64,000 bases of DNA from Enterococcus termitis (GTDB lineage Bacteria; Bacillota; Bacilli; Lactobacillales; Enterococcaceae): positions 289,664 to 353,663 of the forward strand of contig NZ_MIJY01000034.1 in NCBI RefSeq assembly GCF_001730305.1, given 5' to 3'. Position numbers and translations under genes: made by a program. Of the stretch, positions 1-7,527 are shown one piece after another. The notes below the pieces were generated by a model, which had not been told where the DNA came from, did not search any database, and saw only the letters and a list, made by a program, of their open reading frames with translations. Each line of letters opens with the position of its first letter. The stretch's first letter is position 1.

Positions 1-2401
1 CATCTTCCGGAGGTGTATCAAGAATATAATTCTTAGACTTCACTTCAAGTAGCCTTTTAACAATCGTTTCATTTTTCGATAAATCAATTCGTTCTGATAC
101 AGTGGCATCAAAAAGTGCATCCTCAACAATTGATTCGTTTTTCTCATCAACAAATGAAACTTTAACCTTAGCAAGACGCGGGATGATTTTCAGACTATTT
201 TGTACACCGTTATTTGATACGATGGTAATTCCATTGCGATCTGCTGAATCACCTGTAAGTGTATACGCTTGTTTGAGCTCAATCGGCTTAGATAGTGGCG
301 GATTAGCAATCGCGGAAACAAGATCATAGGTAAGTGAGTATTCTTGATTTGGTTCCAATTGATCTAACCCAATCTTCAAGATTCCATTTGTGAATTGAAC
401 AGCTGTAGGCGAAACCAGCTTGCCGTTTAGTTTGACACTACTTAAATCAAACGTAACATTTTCTACTAATGGAACGACTGTTGAATAGGTGACATTTCTA
501 TAAACAGATGGCGACTTTGCCTTATTTTTGAAAGTCGACGTGAAGGTAGTCCGTTCTCCTTCCGTAATTTCTTCATTACCAATCATTAATTCTGCTGAAA
601 GCTCTGGATTGTTATGAGGTGCTATTGTATAAGTTTCAATATTAGATACTTTTCCACGATTGTCTTGTAACCAGATTTTTAAAAGATGGCTACCTGAACC
701 AAGCTCATTAGCTGGTATAGTTTTTATAAAGGTTTTAGCTGTATCTAATGGTTCACGATTCTCCTCTGTTCCGAGTACTTTTTCATTTGTACCATCAAGT
801 GAATACATCATTGTAAGCATCGTATCTTCTGTGTCAATATCTTTAAACGTACCATTAACACTATAATCAGTTCCTGGAACAAACCAATTAGCTGATTTAT
901 CTACAGTTAATTCTGGTGGATTATTGTAAACTAGCTTTTGTGTCACTTGAGCAGATTGTTTCTCAGGTGTTCCATCATTTTTTGCATAAAATGTTAATAT
1001 TCGCGTTTTAGCAGGTGTTAATTCTGATTCTGGCATATCACAACTCCATGTGTACTCCATACCTTGCAATTTGCTCTTTACTAACTGTACTTCTTTAAAT
1101 GGTCCGTCATCTATTTTGCAAAAGATTTTTTCTAATTTATCTGCTCCAGTAGAATCAATCAATGTCCCTGTGACAGTGTGAGAACCACCATCATATTCCA
1201 CTAAGCTCTCATCCAATGAAATACTTAATGTATTATTAACGAGCACTGTTAAGCCGACATCAAAATTATAGCCAGTCGTTTCTCCTGGGCCTAAGTTGAT
1301 TGGCTGATTTTTCATATATACAGCTGTATCATATTTTTCAGAATTTGGCACTTGAGTTTTATCATAAGCGACTTCATTGTAATTATCTCCAGCCAATGCT
1401 TCTAGTCCTGTAGACCCAGAGCTATTGAATGCTGTATATGCAGGATCATAAAACTTTGAAACCTGACCAATTCCATAATTCTGTCTTACAGACCAATTAT
1501 CAGGACCGCCTTTCTTATTAAAGAGAAAGTTTAATTTTATAGAAGCATCTCCCCGAAAATTTTCTTTTAGAAAATAGATACCTCGTTTTTCACCAATATA
1601 TTGTACAGGTAGAGGTACACTAGATTCACTGCCTTCTATATCCGTATCATACCTTGACCCCAAAACAAAATCATTGATTGGTGTGTCCATTAAATTTGTT
1701 ACCTTTGTTTCAATATTTATGCGTCCATTACTTCCACCAAAAATTATTTCCTCAACTTTTAGATGATAATCAAACATTTGAGACTTATCAGAGATTGCCG
1801 GATTATTTGTTATTTCATAGACAATTTTAAATACCTTTTCATCATTAGCATTGGTTGCCTTATAAAATTTTGTGTTGGATATAATCGATGCAGATTTAGT
1901 AAGATCTAAAGCGGATTTAGATCCATGACCGGCTTGATTCAAAGGTTCTTGAATAAGATTCCCTTTTCCGATGATCAGTGGTGCCGTCGTTATCAAAGCC
2001 CCTGCCCCATTCTTTGCAAGAGCTTTGACAGATGCACTCCACTCAGGTTTGCTAGGACCATAAATAATGAAGCCAAATTGTGGCTTATAATCTTCAATTG
2101 TATAAGCGCTAGCTGCTTTGCCCTCTGAAAACTGATAGCTTATAGCTAAACGTTCAAAACGATTCCACCCCAAATCATTATATGAAAAGAACTTCACCTC
2201 AGTCCAAATATAATCTCTGACTGTTTTTTCTTTAGAGCCAGCTTGTTTTGAGTCTAGGTCAACTTGTTGTGTGATTGTTTCTCTATCAGAAGAACTTTGG
2301 GTACTTTGTTCACTTGCTTTTATCCTGGTACTACTATAAAAAATAAACATGATAACAAAAGCACTAAAAATAATGAACAAACGACATATTCTTTTTTTCA
2401 T
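1..2401 (-). CDS. Large secreted cell-surface protein, N-terminal part (runs off the left edge)
   Basis: The minus strand is open from the ATG at 2401 to base 1, about 800 residues with no stop, so the 3' end lies outside the window. An AAGGAGG sequence lies about 6 bases upstream of this ATG; an ATG one codon earlier is too close to it. The N-terminus (MKKRICRLFIIFSAFVIMF) is a signal peptide or signal anchor, followed by a Ser/Thr/Gln-rich stretch. The body is beta-rich, with repeated modules starting like NNPPELTVDKS and HNNPELSAELM, and a MucBP-like strand (KVKVSFVDEKNESI) near the edge. It resembles the very large surface proteins of Gram-positive bacteria that sit in WxL/adhesin loci. 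An adhesin or wall-associated role is inferred; the cell-wall anchor, if any, is off-window. The gene for an OmpR-type regulator lies just upstream in the same orientation. Confidence 0.78.
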   Translation of the reverse strand, partial: MKKRICRLFIIFSAFVIMFIFYSSTRIKASEQSTQSSSDRETITQQVDLDSKQAGSKEKTVRDYIWTEVKFFSYNDLGWNRFERLAISYQFSEGKAASAYTIEDYKPQFGFIIYGPSKPEWSASVKALAKNGAGALITTAPLIIGKGNLIQEPLNQAGHGSKSALDLTKSASIISNTKFYKATNANDEKVFKIVYEITNNPAISDKSQMFDYHLKVEEIIFGGSNGRINIETKVTNLMDTPINDFVLGSRYDTDIEGSESSVPLPVQYIGEKRGIYFLKENFRGDASIKLNFLFNKKGGPDNWSVRQNYGIGQVSKFYDPAYTAFNSSGSTGLEALAGDNYNEVAYDKTQVPNSEKYDTAVYMKNQPINLGPGETTGYNFDVGLTVLVNNTLSISLDESLVEYDGGSHTVTGTLIDSTGADKLEKIFCKIDDGPFKEVQLVKSKLQGMEYTWSCDMPESELTPAKTRILTFYAKNDGTPEKQSAQVTQKLVYNNPPELTVDKSANWFVPGTDYSVNGTFKDIDTEDTMLTMMYSLDGTNEKVLGTEENREPLDTAKTFIKTIPANELGSGSHLLKIWLQDNRGKVSNIETYTIAPHNNPELSAELMIGNEEITEGERTTFTSTFKNKAKSPSVYRNVTYSTVVPLVENVTFDLSSVKLNGKLVSPTAVQFTNGILKIGLDQLEPNQEYSLTYDLVSAIANPPLSKPIELKQAYTLTGDSADRNGITIVSNNGVQNSLKIIPRLAKVKVSFVDEKNESIVEDALFDATVSERIDLSKNETIVKRLLEVKSKNYILDTPPED

Positions 2402-2572
2402 CATATTCCTCCTTTCTCATCAATTCTTTTTTATTTTTAAAATAAAAAATTTATTTCAATTTTCCATATAAATATACTTAAATAATAAGAACCTATAGGA
2501 AAACAGAACCAACTTCACGCTTTCTTAGTTTTGACTATGTCCTTCAAAGTACTTTATAGATTCTTAATAGCT

Positions 2573-3277
2573 TTAGTAATTCAGCGTATATCCTTTTGAT
2601 CTTACGGTTTTGATGATTGCAGGGTCCAAATCCCTTTTTTTAAATTTTTCTCTCAAATGAAAAACTAAATTACTAATCCTGTACTGTTTATCTTCTTTAG
2701 TTTCTCCCCACATATTCTTTGAAATTTCTTCATACGTCAGCATTTTTTCTTTCGACGAGGATAATAAGTCAAAGAGCTGATACTCACGCCTTGTCAAATT
2801 TATTTCTTTTTCTCCGTCAATTAGTAAAACAGATTTATTCGGAATCAACTGAAATCTTGTTTCTAATAATTGCTTCGATGGATAGAATGAATCATTTGAT
2901 TTCTTTTGAATTAACTGTTCTAATCGTTTGATTAAATTTACTGTTGTTAAAATCATCTCGTCAATACTATTTCTTGTTTCCATGATTCCATCAACACCTA
3001 ATTCCATATAAATCGATTGACGCTCCACAATTGTTCCTTGGGCAACTAACCATAAGACTGCATCTGATTTTTTTCGAATCATCAAAATTAGCTCGCATAC
3101 TTTTATCAAATCATCACTTTCATTAATAAAAATAATATCTGTATCCGAAAAATTCTTTTGACTGACAACCTCTTCTTCTAGAAATTCAATCTCCAAATCA
3201 ACATCCTGACAGGCTGGTTTCGTTATTGGTTTTGATATATTATTCATGCATATTATATTTATTATGTATCTAGTCAA
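2573..3277 (-). CDS. Orphan OmpR/PhoB-type winged-helix transcriptional regulator
   Basis: A 234-residue protein. The C-terminal ~100 residues form a typical OmpR-family winged helix (INLTRREYQLFDLL ... IIKTVRSKGYTLNY). The N-terminal ~125 residues look like a receiver-like fold, but I do not see a clear phospho-acceptor Asp/Lys set, so it is probably not controlled by a classical kinase, and no kinase gene is nearby. The start used is TTG at 3277, which has GAGGG 7 bases upstream; the next ATG, 10 codons in, has no ribosome site. A promoter-like TTTACA-17-TATAGG lies at 3365-3337. It precedes the large surface-protein gene by 171 bases in the same direction, so control of that gene is the obvious guess. 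Confidence 0.75.
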   Translation of the reverse strand: MTRYIINIICMNNISKPITKPACQDVDLEIEFLEEEVVSQKNFSDTDIIFINESDDLIKVCELILMIRKKSDAVLWLVAQGTIVERQSIYMELGVDGIMETRNSIDEMILTTVNLIKRLEQLIQKKSNDSFYPSKQLLETRFQLIPNKSVLLIDGEKEINLTRREYQLFDLLSSSKEKMLTYEEISKNMWGETKEDKQYRISNLVFHLREKFKKRDLDPAIIKTVRSKGYTLNY

Positions 3278-3336
3278 TTACTTTCCCTCTTTCTAAAATC
3301 ACTTGACCTTTTTCGTTCCCTTTTAATATAAATTGG

Positions 3337-3365
3337 CCTATAATTAAAAATGCTACATCTGTAAA
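3337..3365 (-). promoter_or_regulatory. Putative promoter of the orphan winged-helix regulator
   Basis: On the minus strand TTTACA (3365-3360), a 17-base spacer and TATAGG (3342-3337) precede the TTG start at 3277. The -35 box lies only 7 bases from the left copy of the recombinase-like inverted repeat (3372-3401), so this promoter abuts the possible invertible segment but is not inside it. Confidence 0.4.
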
Positions 3366-3371
3366 TAGCTG

Positions 3372-3401
3372 TTTCTTGTTTTTTGATAAAACAAGAAATA
3401 T
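3372..3401. repeat. Left copy of a 30-base inverted repeat flanking the recombinase gene
   Basis: The 30 bases here are the exact reverse complement of 4835-4864. Inside each copy, 11-base arms (TTTCTTGTTTT and AAAACAAGAAA) face each other across a 5-base centre, TTGAT here and ATCAA in the right copy. Short inverted arms around a small asymmetric centre are the usual core-site layout of tyrosine recombinases, and such a gene lies between the two copies. Confidence 0.7.
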
Positions 3402-3481
3402 CAATATTTTTTCATTATGTTACAGCTTTTTTTTTCAATCGACGGCTATTTTGACGGTGATAAAATGTGTCCTAAATTTAT

Positions 3482-4588
3482 TCAGCTACTTAAAGAGCTT
3501 AATTTTTCGATTGCCATTCTTTGATCTTCAAAAATTGAATGTGTATAGATATCCAATGTCATTTTTGTTGACGTATGCCCTAGTAATGCACTGACAGTAC
3601 TGATATTTACCCCTAGCTCGATGCACCTCGTGGCGAAGGTATGTCGTAGTGCATGAAAATGTAGTGATGGTAAATTTAAGGTTTTCTTCATCCGCTCAAA
3701 CCGATAGCTGATTGTTCTAGGTTCAATTGATTCACCTCGATTCTCTACGACATATGGAGATGAGGACTGTGATTTAGCGTTCAAAAGTTGTTTCTTTAAA
3801 GCAGAAGTTAATGGTATCAATCGTTTGGATCTTTGCGTTTTAGGCGTTGTTTCGATTAGCTTTGTTTTACTTTTTCCATTTGATGTATTTGAAATTCTTT
3901 GTTTTGTTCTGCATACATAAATTAGATTCTGTTCAAAATCAACATCGCACCATTTTAAAGCACTAATTTCACCAATACGCATTCCAGTTTCCAAAGCTAA
4001 GGTGATAGGTAATCCTTTGATATCCTTTCTGCTTTCTGATAACAAAAGAGCGTGCTGCTGACGAGTTAAAGCCTTGACTTGTGTTCTTTCAACTTTCGGT
4101 AGAGAAATTTGTTCTGCCGGATTTAGCTGAATGTATCCTCGTTTTTTCGCTGCTTCCAAACAACTTTTTACTAATCGGAAGGTGATCCGAATAGAAGATG
4201 CAGAAAGTTTTTCATTCATTTTTGAAATCAAATATTCCAGTTGTTGAACATTTATCTGATCCAATGGAATGTTGCCTATGACGGGTAAAATGTGTAAATT
4301 GAATTTATTTTGATAACTTGTATAGGTACTTTCTTTTATATTTTCTTTAATTAGCTGATCAAGCCAAAAATCAACCAAATCGGCAAAACTCCCTTTGAAG
4401 CTCTGTTGTATCTTATCTTCAGAAGCAGAAATCAGCGATTTTTTTGCTAGAAGTTGTTCACGAACGATTCGATACGTTTTTCCGTAAATATAGCCATAAT
4501 AAATCGATCCATCTGCATTTTTCTCTTTGGGATATCTCCCTTCCCAACGTCCATCTTTTCTCTTGTAAATATTTTCGCCTCTTGCCAA
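3482..4588 (-). CDS. Stand-alone tyrosine recombinase (phage/ICE-type integrase)
   Basis: Tyrosine recombinase of 368 residues from the TTG at 4588. The protein then begins with ARGENIYKRKDGRWEGRYP, the usual start of this integrase group. An upstream ATG at 4642 is possible but has no ribosome site. There are an N-terminal arm-DNA-binding domain, a SAM-like core-binding domain, and a complete catalytic domain with Arg in GMRIGEI (about R204), HALRH (H312, R315), the GH motif (H338) and the nucleophile in LDIYTHS (Y348). No excisionase, phage or conjugation genes lie beside it. It sits between two copies of a 30-base sequence in opposite orientation (3372-3401 and 4835-4864), so it may drive DNA inversion. 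The alternative is a remnant integrase of a lost element. Confidence 0.85.
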   Translation of the reverse strand: MARGENIYKRKDGRWEGRYPKEKNADGSIYYGYIYGKTYRIVREQLLAKKSLISASEDKIQQSFKGSFADLVDFWLDQLIKENIKESTYTSYQNKFNLHILPVIGNIPLDQINVQQLEYLISKMNEKLSASSIRITFRLVKSCLEAAKKRGYIQLNPAEQISLPKVERTQVKALTRQQHALLLSESRKDIKGLPITLALETGMRIGEISALKWCDVDFEQNLIYVCRTKQRISNTSNGKSKTKLIETTPKTQRSKRLIPLTSALKKQLLNAKSQSSSPYVVENRGESIEPRTISYRFERMKKTLNLPSLHFHALRHTFATRCIELGVNISTVSALLGHTSTKMTLDIYTHSIFEDQRMAIEKLSSLSS

Positions 4589-4971
4589 AATTATTCTCAT
4601 CCTTTCATTCTTTTTGACGGTTAAACTGACGGCAACGAACACCTAGTAATCACAAAATCGAACAAATCTTCTCAATTCTAGAATGGATTCACTCTAAAAA
4701 AGTTCATTTTTTACGTTATTTTTTGTTTAAATAGAAAAAAATTAAAAAAACTCTTGTATTATTAACTAATAACCTTTAAAATGAATTTGTTGATTTGAAA
4801 AAAACTAATGACAGCTTAATTAAAAATAAAAATAATATTTCTTGTTTTATCAAAAAACAAGAAATATTATTTTTATTTTATATTTAATTTATACCATTTT
4901 TTCTATAATAAATTGTTCAAAAATTCCCTTTAGACTAGAATTTCATGAACAGAAAAAATGAATTTACTTAT
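4589..4971. other. Intergenic region upstream of the recombinase gene
   Basis: This AT-rich stretch holds the likely recombinase promoter region (no strong -35/-10 pair stands out) and the right inverted repeat with its long hairpin. I see no coding sequence in it. Confidence 0.5.
4828..4874. repeat. Right inverted-repeat copy within a 21-bp-arm AT-rich hairpin
   Basis: The 30 bases at 4835-4864 are the reverse complement of 3372-3401. Here the dyad extends outward to 21-base perfect arms (4828-4848 and 4854-4874) around a 5-base loop. The flanks are T-rich in the minus direction, so it may also end transcription of the upstream Mga-type gene. Two explanations compete: a recombinase crossover site, or an unusually AT-rich terminator. 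Confidence 0.65.
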
Positions 4972-6462
4972 TTACATATACTCCAATGGTTCAGAACTTA
5001 CCTTTTCTTCAATTAAATGTTCGATCACTTCAAAAAGTTTATGCATTGTAAATGAGTCTCGATAATTTGGTACATAAATTCTTTTCGCTTTACTATTCGG
5101 TGTCTCGTATTCTTTGTCCGTAACATAAAGATCTATATCCGGATGGTAGTGTTTTCTTATCTCTACTCGATTTGAAAATACTCTTTCTATTTTGTGTTGA
5201 ATAATTTCCTCTGCATATTCTTTAGAGTTCTGAACATATATTGAAACAACTGGTTGAGAAAGCGGCGGCTCGTATTTTATTTTGAGATTGTAAATGAATG
5301 AAACCATTGAGTTGACGATTGCCTTTCTGTTTTTTTCATTTTTATGTTCTATTTCCTCAAAAAATATAGGAAAAGTCTGATATAACTTTTGAGCAATTTT
5401 TTCTGTACTTTGTCTCAGTTTTGTTTCAAACTGATTCCTTTGAAAATAGAATTCATTAATATTTATGTATTGGAAGCGAGCAATATCAAAAAAACTGCTT
5501 TCTAAATAGATAAAATATAAACTAATATTTGGTATTAGCTTTTTCTCACTCTCTTTTTTCTCTATAAAAAAATGTGTAATGATTTCTTTAGCGAAAAACG
5601 ACATCACTTCATTATGCTCTTTGAGAGGTTCATAAATATTGAGTTCCTCTTCGTCTATTTTTTTTATTTGATTTTTCAAAATGAAAATGAATAAATATTG
5701 AGCCTCCGCAATTTTATTTTCAAAATACGGAAAACTATCTGAAAAATAAGATTCAATAGTTACATATAGTTCCTTCAAAGATCCTTCAAGATGTAGCTTA
5801 AGCGTTTTGTTAGATGGACAATTTTGATTATTTCGGACAATAATTATATAAATTGCCAGACGAAGCATTTGCTTTTTCCCAGGATCGATTTTTACCAATC
5901 CAGGAAAATGGGCAAGTAAAGAATGATTCAAAAAGTGTTTCATTTCTCTTGAAAACAGCCATTTTGAGCTTGCATTATAAAAAAGCAAAAAGTAGAAATT
6001 ACGAATCTTCAGTTCCGGTCCATCTAACCTGTTTTGTTTAGTTAAACACAAACCAAAAGATAAAAATGTACTTTTCAACTTCGTTCTATTTCTAGAAAAT
6101 GTTGCTGGACTGATAAAATAATCAGAACAAAACTTTTTCTTATTTAATACACCTTTTAAAAACAGTTCTTTGATCATTAAAAAAAGGATGGATTTTTCTA
6201 AATAATAAAATGAAGCGTCCGTTAGAGAACCATTGATAATTTTGACAGATTTCATTTTCCCTACTTTATTATAATTAATATCAATTGATTGCTCTTCAAT
6301 ATAGGGATTTTCTTCTAATGAGAGGATAATACTACGAACCGTTTTTGCTGATAAAGACAATCGTTCACTGATTTCAGATAATTTAACGTATTCGCCTCTT
6401 TGGATGATCATTGCTAAAACATTTACTTTCATGTTGTCTTGATCACTTAAGAAATCTTTCAT
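4972..6462 (-). CDS. Mga-type transcriptional regulator
   Basis: A 496-residue protein from the ATG at 6462, which has AAGGTG 5 bases upstream; an ATG at 6465 is too close to that site. The N-terminus carries a winged helix-turn-helix (VKLSEISERLSLSAKTVRSII) and then a second HTH of the Mga kind (YFISPATFSRNRTKLKS, near residues 115-131). The long middle resembles PRD-like helical modules, and the C-terminus resembles the EIIB-like domain of Mga/AtxA proteins. Members of the family activate surface and virulence genes in streptococci and enterococci. It probably acts on surface genes, possibly the locus to its left; the target is not visible in the sequence. Confidence 0.75.
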   Translation of the reverse strand: MKDFLSDQDNMKVNVLAMIIQRGEYVKLSEISERLSLSAKTVRSIILSLEENPYIEEQSIDINYNKVGKMKSVKIINGSLTDASFYYLEKSILFLMIKELFLKGVLNKKKFCSDYFISPATFSRNRTKLKSTFLSFGLCLTKQNRLDGPELKIRNFYFLLFYNASSKWLFSREMKHFLNHSLLAHFPGLVKIDPGKKQMLRLAIYIIIVRNNQNCPSNKTLKLHLEGSLKELYVTIESYFSDSFPYFENKIAEAQYLFIFILKNQIKKIDEEELNIYEPLKEHNEVMSFFAKEIITHFFIEKKESEKKLIPNISLYFIYLESSFFDIARFQYININEFYFQRNQFETKLRQSTEKIAQKLYQTFPIFFEEIEHKNEKNRKAIVNSMVSFIYNLKIKYEPPLSQPVVSIYVQNSKEYAEEIIQHKIERVFSNRVEIRKHYHPDIDLYVTDKEYETPNSKAKRIYVPNYRDSFTMHKLFEVIEHLIEEKVSSEPLEYM

Positions 6463-6553
6463 CATTTCACCTTTTCTTTATGATTTTATTTACTGTTTTT
6501 AAACCTTCATAATTATACATAATTATTAAAATCTGTCAATTTAAAATAAAAAT

Positions 6554-6591
6554 AAGGCTGTAATTCGAGTTATAACTCGAATTACAGCCTT
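6554..6591 (-). terminator. Displaced groESL terminator (38-base perfect palindrome)
   Basis: Two 19-base arms (6554-6572 and 6573-6591) are perfect reverse complements with no spacer. In the minus direction the stem is followed by an ATTTTTATTTT tract. With the prophage removed, this hairpin would lie about 30 bases beyond the groEL stop codon, so it is read as the native groESL terminator, cut off by the insertion. Confidence 0.75.
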
Positions 6592-6619
6592 GTCTTTGTC
6601 TTTACTATAATGATGCAGA

Positions 6620-6637
6620 TTACATCATACCACCCAT
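6620..6637. repeat. attL core
   Basis: The 18 bases TTACATCATACCACCCAT are repeated exactly at 45506-45523, where they encode the last residues and stop codon of groEL. The bases on both sides differ between the two copies, which defines the core. The DNA to the left is host and the DNA to the right is phage. Confidence 0.92.
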
Positions 6638-6751
6638 CAGTCAGCCGTAATTTCTGCTAGTTCAAATAGGTGTAAAATCCTATAAAATAAGGGTTTATGG
6701 CTGTTTTTCCTTTAGAAAGAAAATGTGCTAGTTTGTACTTGTGCGGAAGTT

Positions 6752-6771
6752 TTGCCCCTTTTTTGCCCCTT
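6752..6771. repeat. Left pair of putative integrase arm-type sites
   Basis: TTGCCCCTT occurs at 6752-6760 and 6763-6771, 11 bases apart. A matching pair with the same 11-base offset lies at the other phage end (45423-45442). Short direct repeats on both sides of the core, outside the genes, are what lambda-type integrases bind with their N-terminal domain. Confidence 0.5.
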
Positions 6772-6801
6772 CTTTTTTATTGAATATGTGAAAATTAGCG
6801 C

Positions 6802-6830
6802 TTGACTTATGCGTATAAAATACGTATAAT
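6802..6830 (+). promoter_or_regulatory. hicAB promoter with dyad operator
   Basis: TTGACT (6802-6807), a 17-base spacer and TATAAT (6825-6830) form a near-consensus promoter 26 bases before the hicA start. The spacer holds the dyad CGTAT-AAA-ATACG, a likely site for autorepression by the HicB DNA-binding domain. Confidence 0.7.
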
Positions 6831-6856
6831 ATAATTAGAGATAAGGAGTTGACGGT

Positions 6857-7045
6857 ATGCCAATGACGCCTAAGCAGATGGTAAAACTGCTAGAACAAAA
6901 CGGGTTCCAAGAAATGAAACAACGAGGAAGCCACAAGAAAATGTTTAATCCAATCACTAAAGCAACCACCATCGTTCCAATGCATAACAAAGATTTAGGA
7001 AAAGGATTAGAACAGAACATTCTCAAGCAAGCGGGTTTAAAATAA
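6857..7045 (+). CDS. hicA: HicA-type mRNA interferase toxin
   Basis: A 62-residue HicA toxin, the usual length. The family has a double-stranded RNA-binding-like fold and cleaves mRNA; the conserved catalytic His is seen in QRGSHKKMF (H26). The start at 6857 has AAGGAG 8 bases upstream. It precedes hicB by 52 bases in the same direction under a strong promoter, the standard HicAB layout. It sits just inside attL, outside the lytic operons, where phage cargo genes are common. It probably stabilises the prophage or acts against other phages. The sequence looks intact. Confidence 0.88.
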   Translation: MPMTPKQMVKLLEQNGFQEMKQRGSHKKMFNPITKATTIVPMHNKDLGKGLEQNILKQAGLK

Positions 7046-7097
7046 CCCGTGCGCTTGTTGGTATAGCATACAGTCAATTAAAGAAAGGTATGATAAT

Positions 7098-7484
7098 ATG
7101 TCTACAAAATTAGTTTACCCTGCTACATTTGAGCAAGATGGTGATTATGTACTAGTGCAGTTTCCCGATGTGCCTTCAGCAATGACACAAGGCGATTCTA
7201 TTGAGCAAGCTTATGAGATGGCTGAGGAAGTGCTAGGCCTAGTGTTGGAGGATGAAAAAGAAGCCCCAAAAGCCTCTACTGTTTCCGATATTCAGAAACG
7301 ATATCCTGATAAACAGGTCGCTTTAATTGGAATTGATATGGCAGCTTATAGAAGAAAATACCATTCAAAAGGAATAAAGACAAATGTCACAATCCCTGAA
7401 TGGTTAAAGGAATTAGCTCAACAAGAAAATATTAATTTCTCTCAAACATTAACTGAAGCACTAAAAGATAAACTCGATGTATAA
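7098..7484 (+). CDS. hicB: HicB-type antitoxin
   Basis: A 128-residue antitoxin. The N-terminal half is the HicB partial RNase H-like fold (YPATFEQDGDYVLVQFPDV ... EQAYEMAEEVLGLVL). The C-terminal segment (VTIPEWLKELAQQENINFSQTL) looks like a ribbon-helix-helix/Arc-type DNA-binding domain. It should bind and neutralise HicA and repress the shared promoter at the dyad inside 6802-6830. AAAGG lies about 10 bases before the ATG. It is followed by a bidirectional terminator shared with the phage lysis genes. Confidence 0.87.
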   Translation: MSTKLVYPATFEQDGDYVLVQFPDVPSAMTQGDSIEQAYEMAEEVLGLVLEDEKEAPKASTVSDIQKRYPDKQVALIGIDMAAYRRKYHSKGIKTNVTIPEWLKELAQQENINFSQTLTEALKDKLDV

Positions 7485-7485
7485 C

Positions 7486-7523
7486 AAAAAAGCCCTACTC
7501 TCAATTTGAGAGCGGGGCTTTTA
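7486..7523. terminator. Bidirectional terminator between hicB and the lysis genes
   Basis: AAAAAGCCC ... GGGGCTTTT with an inner CTCTC/GAGAG stem forms a hairpin with A and T tracts on both sides. It can end both the plus-strand hicAB transcript and the minus-strand late phage transcript. Confidence 0.8.
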
Positions 7524-7527
7524 CTTT

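Larger units (their letters stand above)
6466..6856. other. Host-prophage junction region
   Basis: No gene is seen in these 391 bases. They hold, in order, AT-rich upstream DNA of the Mga-type gene, the displaced groESL terminator, attL, two arm-type repeats and the hicAB promoter, each described separately. Confidence 0.7.

Noticed and set aside
102..2128. Several short plus-strand frames in the first 2.1 kb
   Set aside because: They are antisense to the large open surface-protein frame on the minus strand, which has a signal peptide and ribosome site.
4828..4874. Plain terminator as the only explanation of the right-hand hairpin
   Set aside because: It could terminate the Mga-type gene, but an exact 30-base copy in opposite orientation on the other side of a recombinase gene is not explained by that.
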